38,151 bases of DNA, taken from the NCBI RefSeq assembly GCF_028435365.1, contig NZ_JAGTJJ010000087.1:1-38151 (forward strand). Reading direction: 5' to 3'. The DNA comes from Polyangium jinanense. GTDB lineage: Bacteria; Myxococcota; Polyangia; Polyangiales; Polyangiaceae. Positions 8,993-17,824 of the stretch are shown piece after piece. Within the stretch, counting starts at the first letter, position 1; each line of letters starts with the position of its first letter. A program made the translations under genes and the position numbers. The notes under the pieces are model-generated. The model did no database searches. It was not told the DNA's origin and saw nothing but the letters and a program-made list of their open reading frames with translations.

Positions 8993-9739
8993 CTATCGCG
9001 CCTTGATCTGATTCGCGACGGCCTCGGCCTTCGCCTTCGCCGCCGCCTCGTCGCCGAGGTACCGGCGCGAGATCGGCTTCAAATTCCCGTCGAGCTCGTA
9101 CAAAAGCGGCACCCCCGTCGGGATGTTCAGCTCGACGATCTCCGAATCCGAAATCCCGTCGAGATGCTTCACCAGCGCGCGCAGGCTATTTCCGTGCGCC
9201 GCGATGATCACGCGTTTCCCGCTCCGGATCGCCGGCGCGATATCGGACTCCCAGAACGGCAGGAACCGCGCCACCGTGTCCTTGAGCGATTCGCTCGCCG
9301 GGATCTCCTCCTTGCGGAGCGAGGCATACCGCGGATCCTTCCCAGGCCAGCGCGGATCGTCCTCGCCCATCGCAGGCGGCGGCGTGTCGTAGCTCCGGCG
9401 CCAGATCTTCACCTGCGCCTCGCCGTGCTTCGCCACCGTCTCGGCCTTGTCGAGCCCCTGCAGCGCCCCGTACATCCGCTCGTTCACCCGCCAGTTCTCG
9501 GTGACGGGGATCCACATCCGATCGAGCTCCTCCAGCACGATCCACAACGTCTTGATGGCGCGCTTCAGCACCGACGTGTACGCCACGTCGAACGTCAGCC
9601 CCTCGGCCGCGATCATCTGCGCAGCAGCGCGCGCCTCCTCGACGCCCTTTTCACTGAGCGGTACGTCGACCCAGCCGGTAAAGCGGTTTTCCTTGTTCCA
9701 CTGGCTCTCGCCATGGCGGAGGAGGACGAGCTTGTGCAT
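8993..9739 (-). CDS. gpmA: 2,3-bisphosphoglycerate-dependent phosphoglycerate mutase
   Basis: A 248-residue cofactor-dependent mutase that interconverts 3- and 2-phosphoglycerate in glycolysis and gluconeogenesis. [20 protein letters not shown] gives the phospho-histidine H9. R60, E87 ([11 protein letters not shown]) and the second active-site histidine H182 ([13 protein letters not shown]) are all present. Length and motifs are typical. I place the start at ATG 9739 rather than at an in-frame ATG nine codons upstream. The family starts at [11 protein letters not shown], and GAAGGGAA lies at ribosome-binding distance before 9739. The gene is divergent from purU, and its upstream region carries the TTGACG box at 9814-9828. 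Confidence 0.96.
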   Translation of the reverse strand: MHKLVLLRHGESQWNKENRFTGWVDVPLSEKGVEEARAAAQMIAAEGLTFDVAYTSVLKRAIKTLWIVLEELDRMWIPVTENWRVNERMYGALQGLDKAETVAKHGEAQVKIWRRSYDTPPPAMGEDDPRWPGKDPRYASLRKEEIPASESLKDTVARFLPFWESDIAPAIRSGKRVIIAAHGNSLRALVKHLDGISDSEIVELNIPTGVPLLYELDGNLKPISRRYLGDEAAAKAKAEAVANQIKAR

Positions 9740-9793
9740 CACGTTCTTCCCTTCAGAGAGCTGCATCCGACCTCACAACGAGGCCCGCCCGGG

Positions 9794-9828
9794 GGCATGA
9801 CGCGGCCGTTCTCCGGCGTCAAGCGTCT
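9794..9828 (-). promoter_or_regulatory. Putative -35 box upstream of gpmA
   Basis: AGACGCTTGACGCCG on the minus strand (9828 to 9814), identical over 15 nt to the box upstream of the tandem ATP-grasp gene. The hexamer at the 17-nt spacing is CATGCC, a weak -10. It lies about 78 nt upstream of the gpmA start, in the intergenic region shared with purU. Confidence 0.35.
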
Positions 9829-9908
9829 CGTCCCGAGGCAAACGCATCGCCGCGCCGCGTCGATCCCGCTCGCCTTCGCAGCACGGTTCAGGTATCGGAG
9901 GCGATCCG

Positions 9909-10805
9909 ATGAGCTCCACCGTCCACGCCACGTTCCTCGTCGCCGCGCCCGATCAGCCGGGCCTCGTCGCGCGTCTCGCCGGCTTTTTCTACAACGCCGG
10001 CCTCAACATCATCGACGCCGGCAACCACACCGACGTCCACGTCGAGGGCGGAGCGCGGTTCTTCATGCGCATGGTCGTCGACGTCTCAGGCCTCTCCGCC
10101 CCCGCAGCAAGCGCAGCCCTCGGCGGCTCCTCGACCCGCGCAGCCCTCGAGCGCGCCTTCGGCGACCTCGCCCAGACCCTCTCGGCCACCTGGTCCGTCC
10201 GCTACGGCGACCAGATCCAGCGCGTCGCCGTCCTCGTGACGAAAGACCCCGCCTGCCTCTACGACCTCGTCCTGCGGCAGCGCTCAGGCGAATTGCCCTG
10301 CGAGATCCCGCTGGTCCTTTCAAACCACCCGACCCTCGAGCCCGTCGCCGAGAGCTTCCGCATTCCGTTCTTCTGTCTGCCCGTCACACCCGACACGAAA
10401 CGCGACCAGGAAAAGCGAATCCTGGAGCTCTGCCGCCGGCACCACGTGGATCTCGTCGTGCTCGCCCGATACATGCAAGTCCTCACCGAGGACTTCCTGA
10501 ACGAGGCACCGCCCGTGATCAACATCCACCACGGCTTCCTGCCCGCATTCCAGGGCGCCAAACCCTATCACCAAGCCCACGCGCGCGGCGTGAAGATGAT
10601 CGGCGCGACAGCCCATTACGCGACGAAAGACCTCGATCAGGGCCCCATCATCGAGCAAGACGTCGCACGCGTCACGCACGCGATGGGCCCCGACGAGATG
10701 TCCCGCACCGGCCGCGACGTCGAACGCGTCGTACTCTCGCGCGCCGTCCGCGCGCACCTCGAGCGACGCGTGATTGTCGAGGGGCGGCGGACGATCGTGC
10801 TTTGA
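9909..10805 (+). CDS. purU: Formyltetrahydrofolate deformylase
   Basis: 298 residues. PurU hydrolyses 10-formyl-tetrahydrofolate to formate and tetrahydrofolate, supplying formate to the purT branch of purine synthesis and balancing the one-carbon pool. An N-terminal ACT domain (about 7-90: DQPGLVARLAGFFYNAGLNI) is followed by a formyltransferase fold. The active-site region reads VINIHHGFLPAFQGAKPY, with the Asn and His pair, and GATAHYATKDLDQGPII supplies the catalytic Asp. The length is typical of PurU (about 280-300). It stands alone on the plus strand, divergent from gpmA, and is followed 10 nt later by a four-hairpin element. Confidence 0.95.
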   Translation: MSSTVHATFLVAAPDQPGLVARLAGFFYNAGLNIIDAGNHTDVHVEGGARFFMRMVVDVSGLSAPAASAALGGSSTRAALERAFGDLAQTLSATWSVRYGDQIQRVAVLVTKDPACLYDLVLRQRSGELPCEIPLVLSNHPTLEPVAESFRIPFFCLPVTPDTKRDQEKRILELCRRHHVDLVVLARYMQVLTEDFLNEAPPVINIHHGFLPAFQGAKPYHQAHARGVKMIGATAHYATKDLDQGPIIEQDVARVTHAMGPDEMSRTGRDVERVVLSRAVRAHLERRVIVEGRRTIVL

Positions 10806-10815
10806 TGGCGTAGCG

Positions 10816-10938
10816 CCGGGGCGCTGCCCCGGACCCCGCGGGGGCTGTCCGCCCCTCGACCCGGACCAGGCACGGCCTGGACCGAGGGCGGATAAACCGC
10901 GCGATGCGCGGTTTATCCGACGGGCCCGTGGCAAGACC
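10816..10938 (+). repeat. Four-hairpin 3' element, copy B
   Basis: Plus-strand copy starting 10 nt after the purU stop. Hairpins: 10816-10832 (CCGGGGC/GCCCCGG), 10840-10856 (GGGGC/GCCCC with a G-T closing pair), 10866-10880 (CCAGGC/GCCTGG) and 10889-10919 (14-bp perfect stem, loop GAT). A GGCAAGACC box follows at 10930-10938. The first stem differs from copy A at its outer pairs on both arms, so the pairing is kept. Confidence 0.85.
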
Positions 10939-11026
10939 ACGAACCACCTCGTCAGCCGAGACGGCAGCGCTGCACGCCTCGAGCAGACACGTCAGCGCTG
11001 CGGTTTTGACTGGCAACATCGTCGCC
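10939..11026. other. Spacer between inverted 3' elements
   Basis: Part of the 349-nt gene-free region between purU and the glycosidase-like gene, both of which read into it. It is flanked by the inverted GGCAAGACC/GGTCTTGCC boxes of the two repeat copies and holds two CAGCGCTG palindromes. I see no coding sequence. Confidence 0.5.
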
Positions 11027-11153
11027 GGTCTTGCCTCGGCCTGTTCGATGAACTGCGCATCGCGCAGTTCATCGACCCCGGGTCCAGCGCTTGCGCTGGT
11101 CCAGGGTGCAGGGGGCGGATAGCCCCCTGCTGGGGTGCGGGGCAAAGCCCCGC
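11027..11153 (-). repeat. Four-hairpin 3' element, copy C
   Basis: Minus-strand copy beginning 1 nt after the stop of the glycosidase-like lipoprotein. Hairpin 1 is 11137-11153, hairpin 2 is 11108-11130, hairpin 3 is 11084-11099 (CCAGCGC/GCGCTGG, both arms changed relative to copies A, B and D) and hairpin 4 is 11045-11075 (14-bp perfect stem TCGATGAACTGCGC, several pairs changed on both arms, loop GAT retained). The box GGCAAGACC follows at 11035-11027 (minus), as in copy B. Confidence 0.85.
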
Positions 11154-11154
11154 G

Positions 11155-13884
11155 TCAAGGCGCTCCGATCGCGAGCACCTTCAGCTCCGAGATGTTTACC
11201 TTGTTGAAGCGCCCGCTCTGCCCGCCCATCCCGTTGTACGAACCGAAATGGGCGAAGTCGCTCATGTTGCCGGAGCCGGCGTCCTCTCGGATCACGATTG
11301 AATAGGTTTTTCCGGCCACGAGATCGACGGGTACGAAGTTCGAATCGCGCCAGTCGTCCCAGGTCGCGAGGTGGGGCATCGTGAGTTGCCCGCTGCCCAC
11401 GAGTGTCGCGCCGTCCCACACCTCGATCGCCTTCACGCTGCAGGTGATGCCCGTCGTGTAATCGCCGGCGCCGTTGCCCGCCGTCACCTGCAGCAAGTGC
11501 CGCCCCGATTGCTTCGCGGTCACGTTCGAGACCGTGATCTTGTGCCCGGGATCGCCCCAGTTCTCGTAATGCCAGCGGCCGTGGTTCAGGACGAGCGTGC
11601 CGCCCGTCGCCTGAAAGCTCTGCTGCGCGCCGAAGGACTGGATCCGCGTGTTGTTCGGCCCCCAGTAACACCAGGGCCGCGCGCGTTGCGAGGCGTTGCC
11701 CGACGTCTTGAAGACCGCCTCCACCGTGTAGCAATACGTCTTCGTCATGTACTCCGTGCTCCCCGGGTCCACGTACGACGTCGTGCCTCCGGGCAGGTCC
11801 TGCGCGATTCGCGTCCCGTCGCGATACACGTTGAGCGTCACGTCGTTCGGGTTCTCTCCCACGGAGAAATTGACCTGGACCCGATCATTCGTGATCACGA
11901 GACCCGAAATCGAGGGCGTATGCGGGCCGAACACATTCTTGTAATTGGCGATCTCCGCGTCCCCGAGCGCGGTGATCCCCTTCGTCGACGGCGCGCCTGC
12001 ACCGAGCTCGATCTCGAACACGCTGTCCTGCCCGAGCGCCGCCGCGTCCACGAAACCCGTCCCCACGTCCTGCCCGTCGAGCCGCGCCGCCGTCACGTCG
12101 AGCAGCCCATTGTCGCCCGACACCGCCGGCAGCTTCACCCGGACCGAGATCCGCTTCCCCTTGTACCGCACGCCCGACAGCGTGATCTCGTCCATCCCCG
12201 AGAACAGCGTATTGCGCAGCCCTCGCGTGATCTTCGGCGCGAACCGGATCCCCGATTGCGTCGCTTCCAGCCCGAAGAGCACGTCGTGCACGACCCCGAC
12301 GAACCCGGCCACGCTCCAGAGCTGCCTTTGTGAATTGACGACCGGCCCGCTCGTTGGCCCTTCTTCCTTCCAGTTCGCCCCGGTCACGGCCTCGAAGTTC
12401 TCCATGTTGGAGAGGTTCAGCGCCGCGCCGCGCACGAGCGCGCGCACCGCGTTGTCGATCGCGTCCGCGTTGCCCGCCTTCGCCGCGGCCTTGGCCCAGA
12501 ACGCCGTCACGAACGGCCAGATCGCGCGATTGTGATAGATCCGTGTATTCTGCTGCTGCGGCCAGATCACGGGCGCGCCCTTCGGCAAATGCGGATACCG
12601 CGCCACGATCTCCTCCGCCTCGGCCTTCGTTGCGACATCGAACAGCACCGCGAACGCCGAGCCCAGGAGATCGTATTGCAGCGTCGGCGCCGGATCCAGA
12701 TACGTCGTCACGAACGTCGAATACATCTGCCGCTCCGGCAAGAACAGCCGCGCCCGGATCGCGTCCCGCAGCGCCGTCGCCCACCCGGCGTATTTCTGAC
12801 TCGCCGCCGTATCTCCCTTCTCCTCCGCGAGCTTCACGGCGACGTCGAGCATCACGAGATGCGCGATGTTCGTCCCGAGCGCCTTGCTCATCCCGATCTG
12901 CACCGTATCCGTCGCGACCCACGCGGGATACGTCTGCTCGCGCCAGTCGAGGAACGACTGCTCGCCGCGATAAAGCCCGTCGGCCTTGTCCCACACGACG
13001 AGCCGATCGTGCTCCGCCGTGTTCACGATCGCCTCGTACGCGAGGTCCCGGAACGCCGACCGCTCCGCCCCATCGAGGTGCTTCAGCAGCTCGAACGCGC
13101 CCATCGCCCAGACCACGCGATCCGACGAGATCGGATAACTCCCGCCCGTCCCCGTATCCTGCACGATCTCGCGCTTCGTCCCGTCGCGCCGCAGGCTCGT
13201 CTTGAACTCCATCGAGTTTCGCGCCCGCGTCGGATCGAGCAGCGAGAGCCCGAGCGCCACCGAATACGACGTATCCCGCGTCCAGACGTATTTCCAGAGC
13301 CGCCCCGTCTCGAAGCAGCCGCCTTGCGGGCAGGGGAGGGGATTGCCACCATTGAACGCGTAATCGCTGATCGCCGCGACCGAACACTCGCGCGACTCCT
13401 CGACGGCCAGCGCATAGAGCGCGTCGAGCATGTCGTGCCCCGTCCGCAGCACGGGTTGTCCGGGCACTTCCGCGATCGTCCGCGGGTTCGACGGGTTGTT
13501 GTCGCGCAGCGGCCCCGTGGTCGAGAGCACGTACGTCCGCGCGCAGCTCGCCGCGTTCTGCACGACGACCGTGGCCTGGTTCGGCGCGTCGTACCACGTG
13601 CCCGTCCCAGACGCCGGCGTCCCCGTCGGCGGCACACATTCGGCGCTGCTGCCGCCGCCGCTGCCGCCGCTGCCGCCGCTGCCGCTGCTGCTCGCGCTTC
13701 CGCCGCCGCTTCCGCCGCCGCCTGCGCCGCTGCCTCCGCTCCCGCTTCCGCTCGAGCTCCCCGAGCCTGTTCCGAGGGTCGTTCCCGAGGTCGTACCGCC
13801 CAATTCGTCACCTCCGCATCCGAGGGCCGCGAGCGCGGCGAGGGAGACGAAGCAAGTGCCCAGGGGGTTGCGAAGCACGTTCAT
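11155..13884 (-). CDS. Glycosidase-like lipoprotein, (alpha/alpha)6 fold
   Basis: A 909-residue lipoprotein with lipobox ALGC (Cys23) and a Gly/Ser stalk (about 30-80). A large helical domain follows (about 100-620) that resembles the six-hairpin glycosidases of the glucoamylase/debranching type. Candidate landmarks are WKYVWTRDTSY (197-207) and FLDWREQTYPAW (311-322), which supply acidic residues where such enzymes keep their general acid. A fibronectin-type-III-like stretch follows (ISGLVITNDRVQVNFSVGEN) and then a C-terminal beta domain that may bind carbohydrate. It should sit on the cell surface and cleave an oligo- or polysaccharide; substrate and exact family are not readable. It is divergent from the GPH symporter, which fits a uptake-and-degradation role. 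A TTGACA hexamer (13922-13917 minus) lies just upstream but has no good -10. Confidence 0.7.
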   Translation of the reverse strand: MNVLRNPLGTCFVSLAALAALGCGGDELGGTTSGTTLGTGSGSSSGSGSGGSGAGGGGSGGGSASSSGSGGSGGSGGGSSAECVPPTGTPASGTGTWYDAPNQATVVVQNAASCARTYVLSTTGPLRDNNPSNPRTIAEVPGQPVLRTGHDMLDALYALAVEESRECSVAAISDYAFNGGNPLPCPQGGCFETGRLWKYVWTRDTSYSVALGLSLLDPTRARNSMEFKTSLRRDGTKREIVQDTGTGGSYPISSDRVVWAMGAFELLKHLDGAERSAFRDLAYEAIVNTAEHDRLVVWDKADGLYRGEQSFLDWREQTYPAWVATDTVQIGMSKALGTNIAHLVMLDVAVKLAEEKGDTAASQKYAGWATALRDAIRARLFLPERQMYSTFVTTYLDPAPTLQYDLLGSAFAVLFDVATKAEAEEIVARYPHLPKGAPVIWPQQQNTRIYHNRAIWPFVTAFWAKAAAKAGNADAIDNAVRALVRGAALNLSNMENFEAVTGANWKEEGPTSGPVVNSQRQLWSVAGFVGVVHDVLFGLEATQSGIRFAPKITRGLRNTLFSGMDEITLSGVRYKGKRISVRVKLPAVSGDNGLLDVTAARLDGQDVGTGFVDAAALGQDSVFEIELGAGAPSTKGITALGDAEIANYKNVFGPHTPSISGLVITNDRVQVNFSVGENPNDVTLNVYRDGTRIAQDLPGGTTSYVDPGSTEYMTKTYCYTVEAVFKTSGNASQRARPWCYWGPNNTRIQSFGAQQSFQATGGTLVLNHGRWHYENWGDPGHKITVSNVTAKQSGRHLLQVTAGNGAGDYTTGITCSVKAIEVWDGATLVGSGQLTMPHLATWDDWRDSNFVPVDLVAGKTYSIVIREDAGSGNMSDFAHFGSYNGMGGQSGRFNKVNISELKVLAIGAP
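13640..13770 (-). repeat. Low-complexity Gly/Ser linker coding repeat
   Basis: Imperfect GGC/AGC/TCC codon repeats encode the Gly/Ser stalk of the lipoprotein just behind its lipidated cysteine. Such stretches act as flexible tethers and are prone to slippage-driven length change. Confidence 0.7.
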
Positions 13885-13955
13885 GATGAGAAAACACGTG
13901 GCTTTTTCGACCCGCTTGTCAAGCCCGAAGCGATTTGCGGTATCGTCCCAAACCT

Positions 13956-15326
13956 ATGATCGCCCTCGCCGCCGTTCCTCGGGCCAGGCTCTCGCTTTTC
14001 AACAAGCTCGTCTACGCCGCGGGGAACACCGGGAACGTCCTTGGTTACCAGCTCGTCACGACCTACGTCCTCAGGCTCTACGCGCCGCCCGACGACAAGG
14101 GCACCGCGCTGATCCCCGCGTTCCTGGCCGGCGCGATCCCCACCTACCTCCTCCTGAACCTCATCGCGCGAGGCTTCGATACCTTCTGGGACCCGATCAT
14201 CGCGAACTGGTCCGATCGCAGCAAACACCGCTTCGGCCGCCGCCGCGCCTTCATGCTCGCGGGCGTCTTTCCCCTCGCGCTCACGGGAGGCCTCATCTTT
14301 TTCCCGCCCACGGCCGCCTCGTCGCTGCTCAACGTCGTCTGGCTCGGCGCCACGCTCACGGCCTATTACGCGATGTTCTCGGTGTACGTCGCGCCGTACC
14401 TCGCGCTCCTGCCCGAGATCGCGCCCGACAAGCAGGAAAACACCTCGCTCTCGACCCTGCTCGCGGCCGCGGCCCTGCTCGGCGCGCTCGGCGTCATGGT
14501 CGTCGCCCCGGCCCTTTTCCTCGGCAAGGGTGGTGACGATCGTGTCGAGCTCCAGACCATGGCCTTTGCCCTCGCCGTGCTCTCGTTCGTCCTGATGCTC
14601 CTGCCCGTCGTTTTCCTCGACGAGCGGCGCCTCTCGGTCCGTGCCCAGGAGACGGATACCGCGCCGAGCCACCTCGGCCTCGTGGATTCCCTGCGCGCGA
14701 CGTTCGCGGACCGCGCATTTTTACCCTATGTCTTCGGCTATACGCTCTATTTCTTCGCCTTCAACATGATCTCGACGGGCGTGCCCTTTTACGTCGAGGT
14801 GCTCATGGGCCGCCCGCTCGCCGAGGTGGGCAAGCTCCTCGGCCCCATGTTCGGCGTGGCCGCCCTCGCGTTTCCTTTGCTCGGCGGCCTCACGCGGCGA
14901 ATCTCCAAAAAGGGGGCCATGATCGCCTCGGCGCTCGTCTTTGGTGCATTGATGGCCCTCATTCCGGTCGTGCACGACGTCCGGATCGGCATGGTCCTCT
15001 TCGCGCTCGCGGGCGTCCCTGTCGCGATCTTCATGGCCATCCCGAACGCCATTCTCGCGGACGTCTGCGAGGCGTCCACGCGGCGCACGGGCGAGCGCCG
15101 CGAGGCCATGTTCTTCGGCGCGCAGGGATTTTTGCAGAAGATCTCGCTCGGCGTCTCGACGGGCGTCTTTCAGTGGGTGAAGGACGCGCTCGGCAGCTCC
15201 GCGGAGAAACCGCTCGGAGTTCAGGCCACGGGGCCACTCGCCACGGCGATTTTGCTGCTCGCGGCCCTCGCATTCGCGAGGTATCCGGAGGCGCGGGTCA
15301 CGAAGGAGATGGAAGGGGCGGGGTGA
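13956..15326 (+). CDS. GPH-family sugar:cation symporter (MFS)
   Basis: A 456-residue membrane protein with about 12 hydrophobic segments. The glycoside-pentoside-hexuronide:cation symporter signature is visible as D75, DP 79-80, D87 and R92 followed by FGRRRAF (GFDTFWDPIIANWSD, 73-87), in the loop after the second span. Members import oligosaccharides or glycosides with Na+ or H+. It is divergent from the glycosidase-like lipoprotein, 71 nt apart, which suggests uptake of that enzyme's product. The ATG at 13956 is preferred; a TTG seven codons upstream is in frame. Its stop (15324-15326) directly abuts the minus-strand stop of the next gene, leaving no room for a separate terminator. Confidence 0.88.
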   Translation: MIALAAVPRARLSLFNKLVYAAGNTGNVLGYQLVTTYVLRLYAPPDDKGTALIPAFLAGAIPTYLLLNLIARGFDTFWDPIIANWSDRSKHRFGRRRAFMLAGVFPLALTGGLIFFPPTAASSLLNVVWLGATLTAYYAMFSVYVAPYLALLPEIAPDKQENTSLSTLLAAAALLGALGVMVVAPALFLGKGGDDRVELQTMAFALAVLSFVLMLLPVVFLDERRLSVRAQETDTAPSHLGLVDSLRATFADRAFLPYVFGYTLYFFAFNMISTGVPFYVEVLMGRPLAEVGKLLGPMFGVAALAFPLLGGLTRRISKKGAMIASALVFGALMALIPVVHDVRIGMVLFALAGVPVAIFMAIPNAILADVCEASTRRTGERREAMFFGAQGFLQKISLGVSTGVFQWVKDALGSSAEKPLGVQATGPLATAILLLAALAFARYPEARVTKEMEGAG

Positions 15327-17462
15327 TTACGGCCGGGGCACGACTGCGAATTGCGGCTCCGTGCTGTAGTCCGGCTTCGCGCTTCGTGCCATGAACACGT
15401 CCCAGGCCTCCTGGGCGCCCGGGATCTTCGATTCCACCGCCGCCGCGAGCGCCGGCTGCATGTTCGCCGGGTACCCTTGCGTGCTCGGCGAGTAGCCGAC
15501 CATCTCGCCTGCCTGGAGCATGAGCGCGGCCCCCATCTCCGGACCCCCGCAGGCCATCGACGCCACCTCCGGATGCCCCTCGTGAACCACCGACGCTTGA
15601 TAGGCCTCGGCGAACGTCGTGAAGAACTTGTTCTGGGCCGTGTCCTTCACGGGGAGGTGATAGACGCTCGCGAAGACCCAGCAGAAGTCGGGACCAGTCA
15701 TGCGCCCGACCGGGAATTTCGATTTGTACTCGAGCAGCGGCCGCGCGTCCTCGAAGCCGAGCGAGACCAGGTGGCCGACGCTCCACGTGAAGAAGTCATC
15801 CATCCACGGCGCCATCGTGCCGTCGTCGTAGAGCGAATATCCATTCGTGATGATGCCGAGCACGTTCGCATCCGGGTTGTCGATGTAGTTCTTCTTGTAC
15901 CAGTCGATGTTGTAGCCGACCCGGTCGGTGAAATACTTCTTCATCGGATCGTCGTCCGGCGTGATGTACGCCGCCTGCCCCAGCGTCCGCAGCGACCAGG
16001 CCTGGCCGCGCGTCTGATCGAATTGCACGAGCCCCTTCCTGTTTTCGCGGAAGCCCGGGTTCGACTGGAGCATGTTGAAGTTCGCCCAGAACTGGAGCTC
16101 CTCCAGGTAGTAGCGATCCCCCGTGAGCAGATAGGGCAAGTAGACGAGCGCAGGCTGATGCGCCGAATCGGGCTCGTAGGGGCTCGAGCAATCGCCCCCG
16201 CAGGCGGGGAACGCGTCGGAGACGCCGGTCTCGGGATTGACGGCGTCGCCGGGGTTGCCGAGCAAGGTCATGTACGCGTGGTCTTCGAGCGACACGATAC
16301 GATCGGTCACCTTGTCGCGGTAGTGGATGGGCCAGCTCCCCGCGCCGTCCGCGGTGCCGAGCGTGGCCCGCTTCGCGCGTTCATCCATGGACAGGAGCCA
16401 CATGGCGCTCCAGCCCGGCATGGGTCCGATATCGATCCTTCCCCCGGTCTGGGGCATGTATTCCTCTGCCAGGCCGATCCCCATGGGCTCGTACGCCTTT
16501 GCGCTGTACGCCGTATCGAGGTTCGCGAGCGCCGTTTCGGCCGGCGCCAGCGTGGGATCGAAGTGCGGGACGGCGCCGGTGGAGAGCAGGTAAGGGATGT
16601 CGTGCTCGACGTCGACCTGCGGATCCTCACCCCACCAGAACGCCTTGCGCCAGCGCGCCTTTCGAAGATGAACGAGCCCGCTCTTCGTGTAGACGGACTC
16701 CTTGTCGGTATCGATCGCGAGATCGTAGGTGAAGTTCTGCGGCTCCGGCTCGTACGCCCAGTCGTTCTCGACGGTCACGCTCACGAGCACGCTGGGTTTG
16801 CCCGCGTATGCGCGCACGTCGAACCGCGCCGTGAGGTGCGGGTGCGCGCCGTCGGGGCCAGCCACCGGCGCCACCACGGACCACTCGGAGACTAGCGGGC
16901 CATCGAGCCAAGCAGGTCCTACCTTGGCTTCGAGAAGCGAGCGCGCGGACGCCTCGTAATGTTTGCCCGCGAGCTCCACCGATACTTTGGCGTCAAACGT
17001 CGTCGCGAGGAGCTCCGACGCCGCGACGGAGGCGCCCTCTTCGCCGGCGGACGCGGGATACAGTTCGAGCGTCGTGCTCCCGCTGCCGGGCAGCTTGGGA
17101 ATGCGCGCCGTCAGCACGGCGTGGCGGAGCGAGCCATCGGCGTGTGTCGCCTTGGCGTCGACCTGGAGCGGAACATCCACGCCCTCGATACGCGCCGCCA
17201 CGGTGGCGCCGGAGGGCACGTCGCCGACCGCGAATGGCTGCGCGAACGTGACGAGGACGTCCTCTCGCTCGGATGCGCCGCCGCTCCGATCGACCACGAC
17301 GACCTTGGTGAACGTCTCCCCGAGCGGGTTATGACCGCCGTTGCCCGCCGAGCCGCCGTCGCCGCCGGTGCCGCCGCTGCCGGCGGGATCGGTGCCGCCG
17401 CAGGCCGCCAAAAAGGCGAGCGCGGCGAAGGTCGTCGTCAACGAAAAAGCAAGGTTCCTCAT
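15327..17462 (-). CDS. Large lipoprotein, candidate polysaccharide-active enzyme
   Basis: A 711-residue lipoprotein with lipobox LAAC (Cys19) and a short Gly-rich stalk. The N-terminal half is beta-rich (VVVVDRSGG, VLVTFAQPFAVGDVPSGATV, ADGSLRHAVLTARIP) and resembles the RIFT-barrel domains of exo-rhamnogalacturonan-lyase-like proteins. The C-terminal half (about 330-690) is helical, with repeated Trp and Tyr residues as in alpha/alpha-toroid lyases and glycosidases. This is fold-level resemblance only; I cannot name a family or catalytic residues. The start at ATG 17462 has GGAG at good distance and begins the signal peptide; an upstream in-frame start would add 30 residues in front of it. 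It converges head-on with the symporter and is divergent from the propeller-like lipoprotein. Confidence 0.65.
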   Translation of the reverse strand: MRNLAFSLTTTFAALAFLAACGGTDPAGSGGTGGDGGSAGNGGHNPLGETFTKVVVVDRSGGASEREDVLVTFAQPFAVGDVPSGATVAARIEGVDVPLQVDAKATHADGSLRHAVLTARIPKLPGSGSTTLELYPASAGEEGASVAASELLATTFDAKVSVELAGKHYEASARSLLEAKVGPAWLDGPLVSEWSVVAPVAGPDGAHPHLTARFDVRAYAGKPSVLVSVTVENDWAYEPEPQNFTYDLAIDTDKESVYTKSGLVHLRKARWRKAFWWGEDPQVDVEHDIPYLLSTGAVPHFDPTLAPAETALANLDTAYSAKAYEPMGIGLAEEYMPQTGGRIDIGPMPGWSAMWLLSMDERAKRATLGTADGAGSWPIHYRDKVTDRIVSLEDHAYMTLLGNPGDAVNPETGVSDAFPACGGDCSSPYEPDSAHQPALVYLPYLLTGDRYYLEELQFWANFNMLQSNPGFRENRKGLVQFDQTRGQAWSLRTLGQAAYITPDDDPMKKYFTDRVGYNIDWYKKNYIDNPDANVLGIITNGYSLYDDGTMAPWMDDFFTWSVGHLVSLGFEDARPLLEYKSKFPVGRMTGPDFCWVFASVYHLPVKDTAQNKFFTTFAEAYQASVVHEGHPEVASMACGGPEMGAALMLQAGEMVGYSPSTQGYPANMQPALAAAVESKIPGAQEAWDVFMARSAKPDYSTEPQFAVVPRP

Positions 17463-17824
17463 CGATGAATCTCCAGGCACATCGGGCCGCTGGCCGCAGC
17501 CCGCCGTGTGCATGCAAAAGAAGTCGCCCGGACCGTTTACGAGCACAACCACATTCGATTGCGAAACGCAATGGAGTCGTTTGTGAACGTTTGTGAATTC
17601 GGTGGCGCCAGATTATTCGAGCGTGGATGTGGTTTGCGCCGTTGCCCCGAACCCCATCGGTAAGATTGTTCCAATGGGCAACACGGCGAGGCACGGCTAC
17701 ACTTCCCAATACAAACGCGACGTGTTAGCGTTGGGTCTTCGCAGTGACACCGCCGATATCAAGGGAGATATCGGCTCCGCATCCCGACGACAGCTCATTG
17801 CCGTCGGGAGAAAGAGTTGTGTAC
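17463..17824. promoter_or_regulatory. Divergent regulatory region with dyads and tandem repeat
   Basis: A 362-nt gene-free region between two divergent lipoprotein genes. It contains a perfect 6-3-6 dyad ATTGCGAAACGCAAT (17558-17572), and two tandem copies of CGTTTGTGAA spaced exactly 10 nt (17578-17597). A longer dyad GTTGCCC/GGGCAAC is at 17641-17682. A 9-6-9 dyad GCCGATATC/GATATCGGC is at 17752-17775, 50 nt before the right-hand ATG. The first two look like repressor or activator sites, the last like an operator or leader hairpin. No regulator gene is adjacent. Confidence 0.5.

Noticed and set aside
10774..11301. Possible gene across the repeat pair between purU and the glycosidase-like gene
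   Set aside because: The frame consists of the hairpin elements and antisense coding sequence; the repeats conserve stems rather than codons.
13894..13922. TTGACA promoter for the glycosidase-like lipoprotein gene
   Set aside because: The -35 hexamer is perfect, but no acceptable -10 exists at 16-18 nt and the distance to the ATG is very short; mentioned only in the gene entry.
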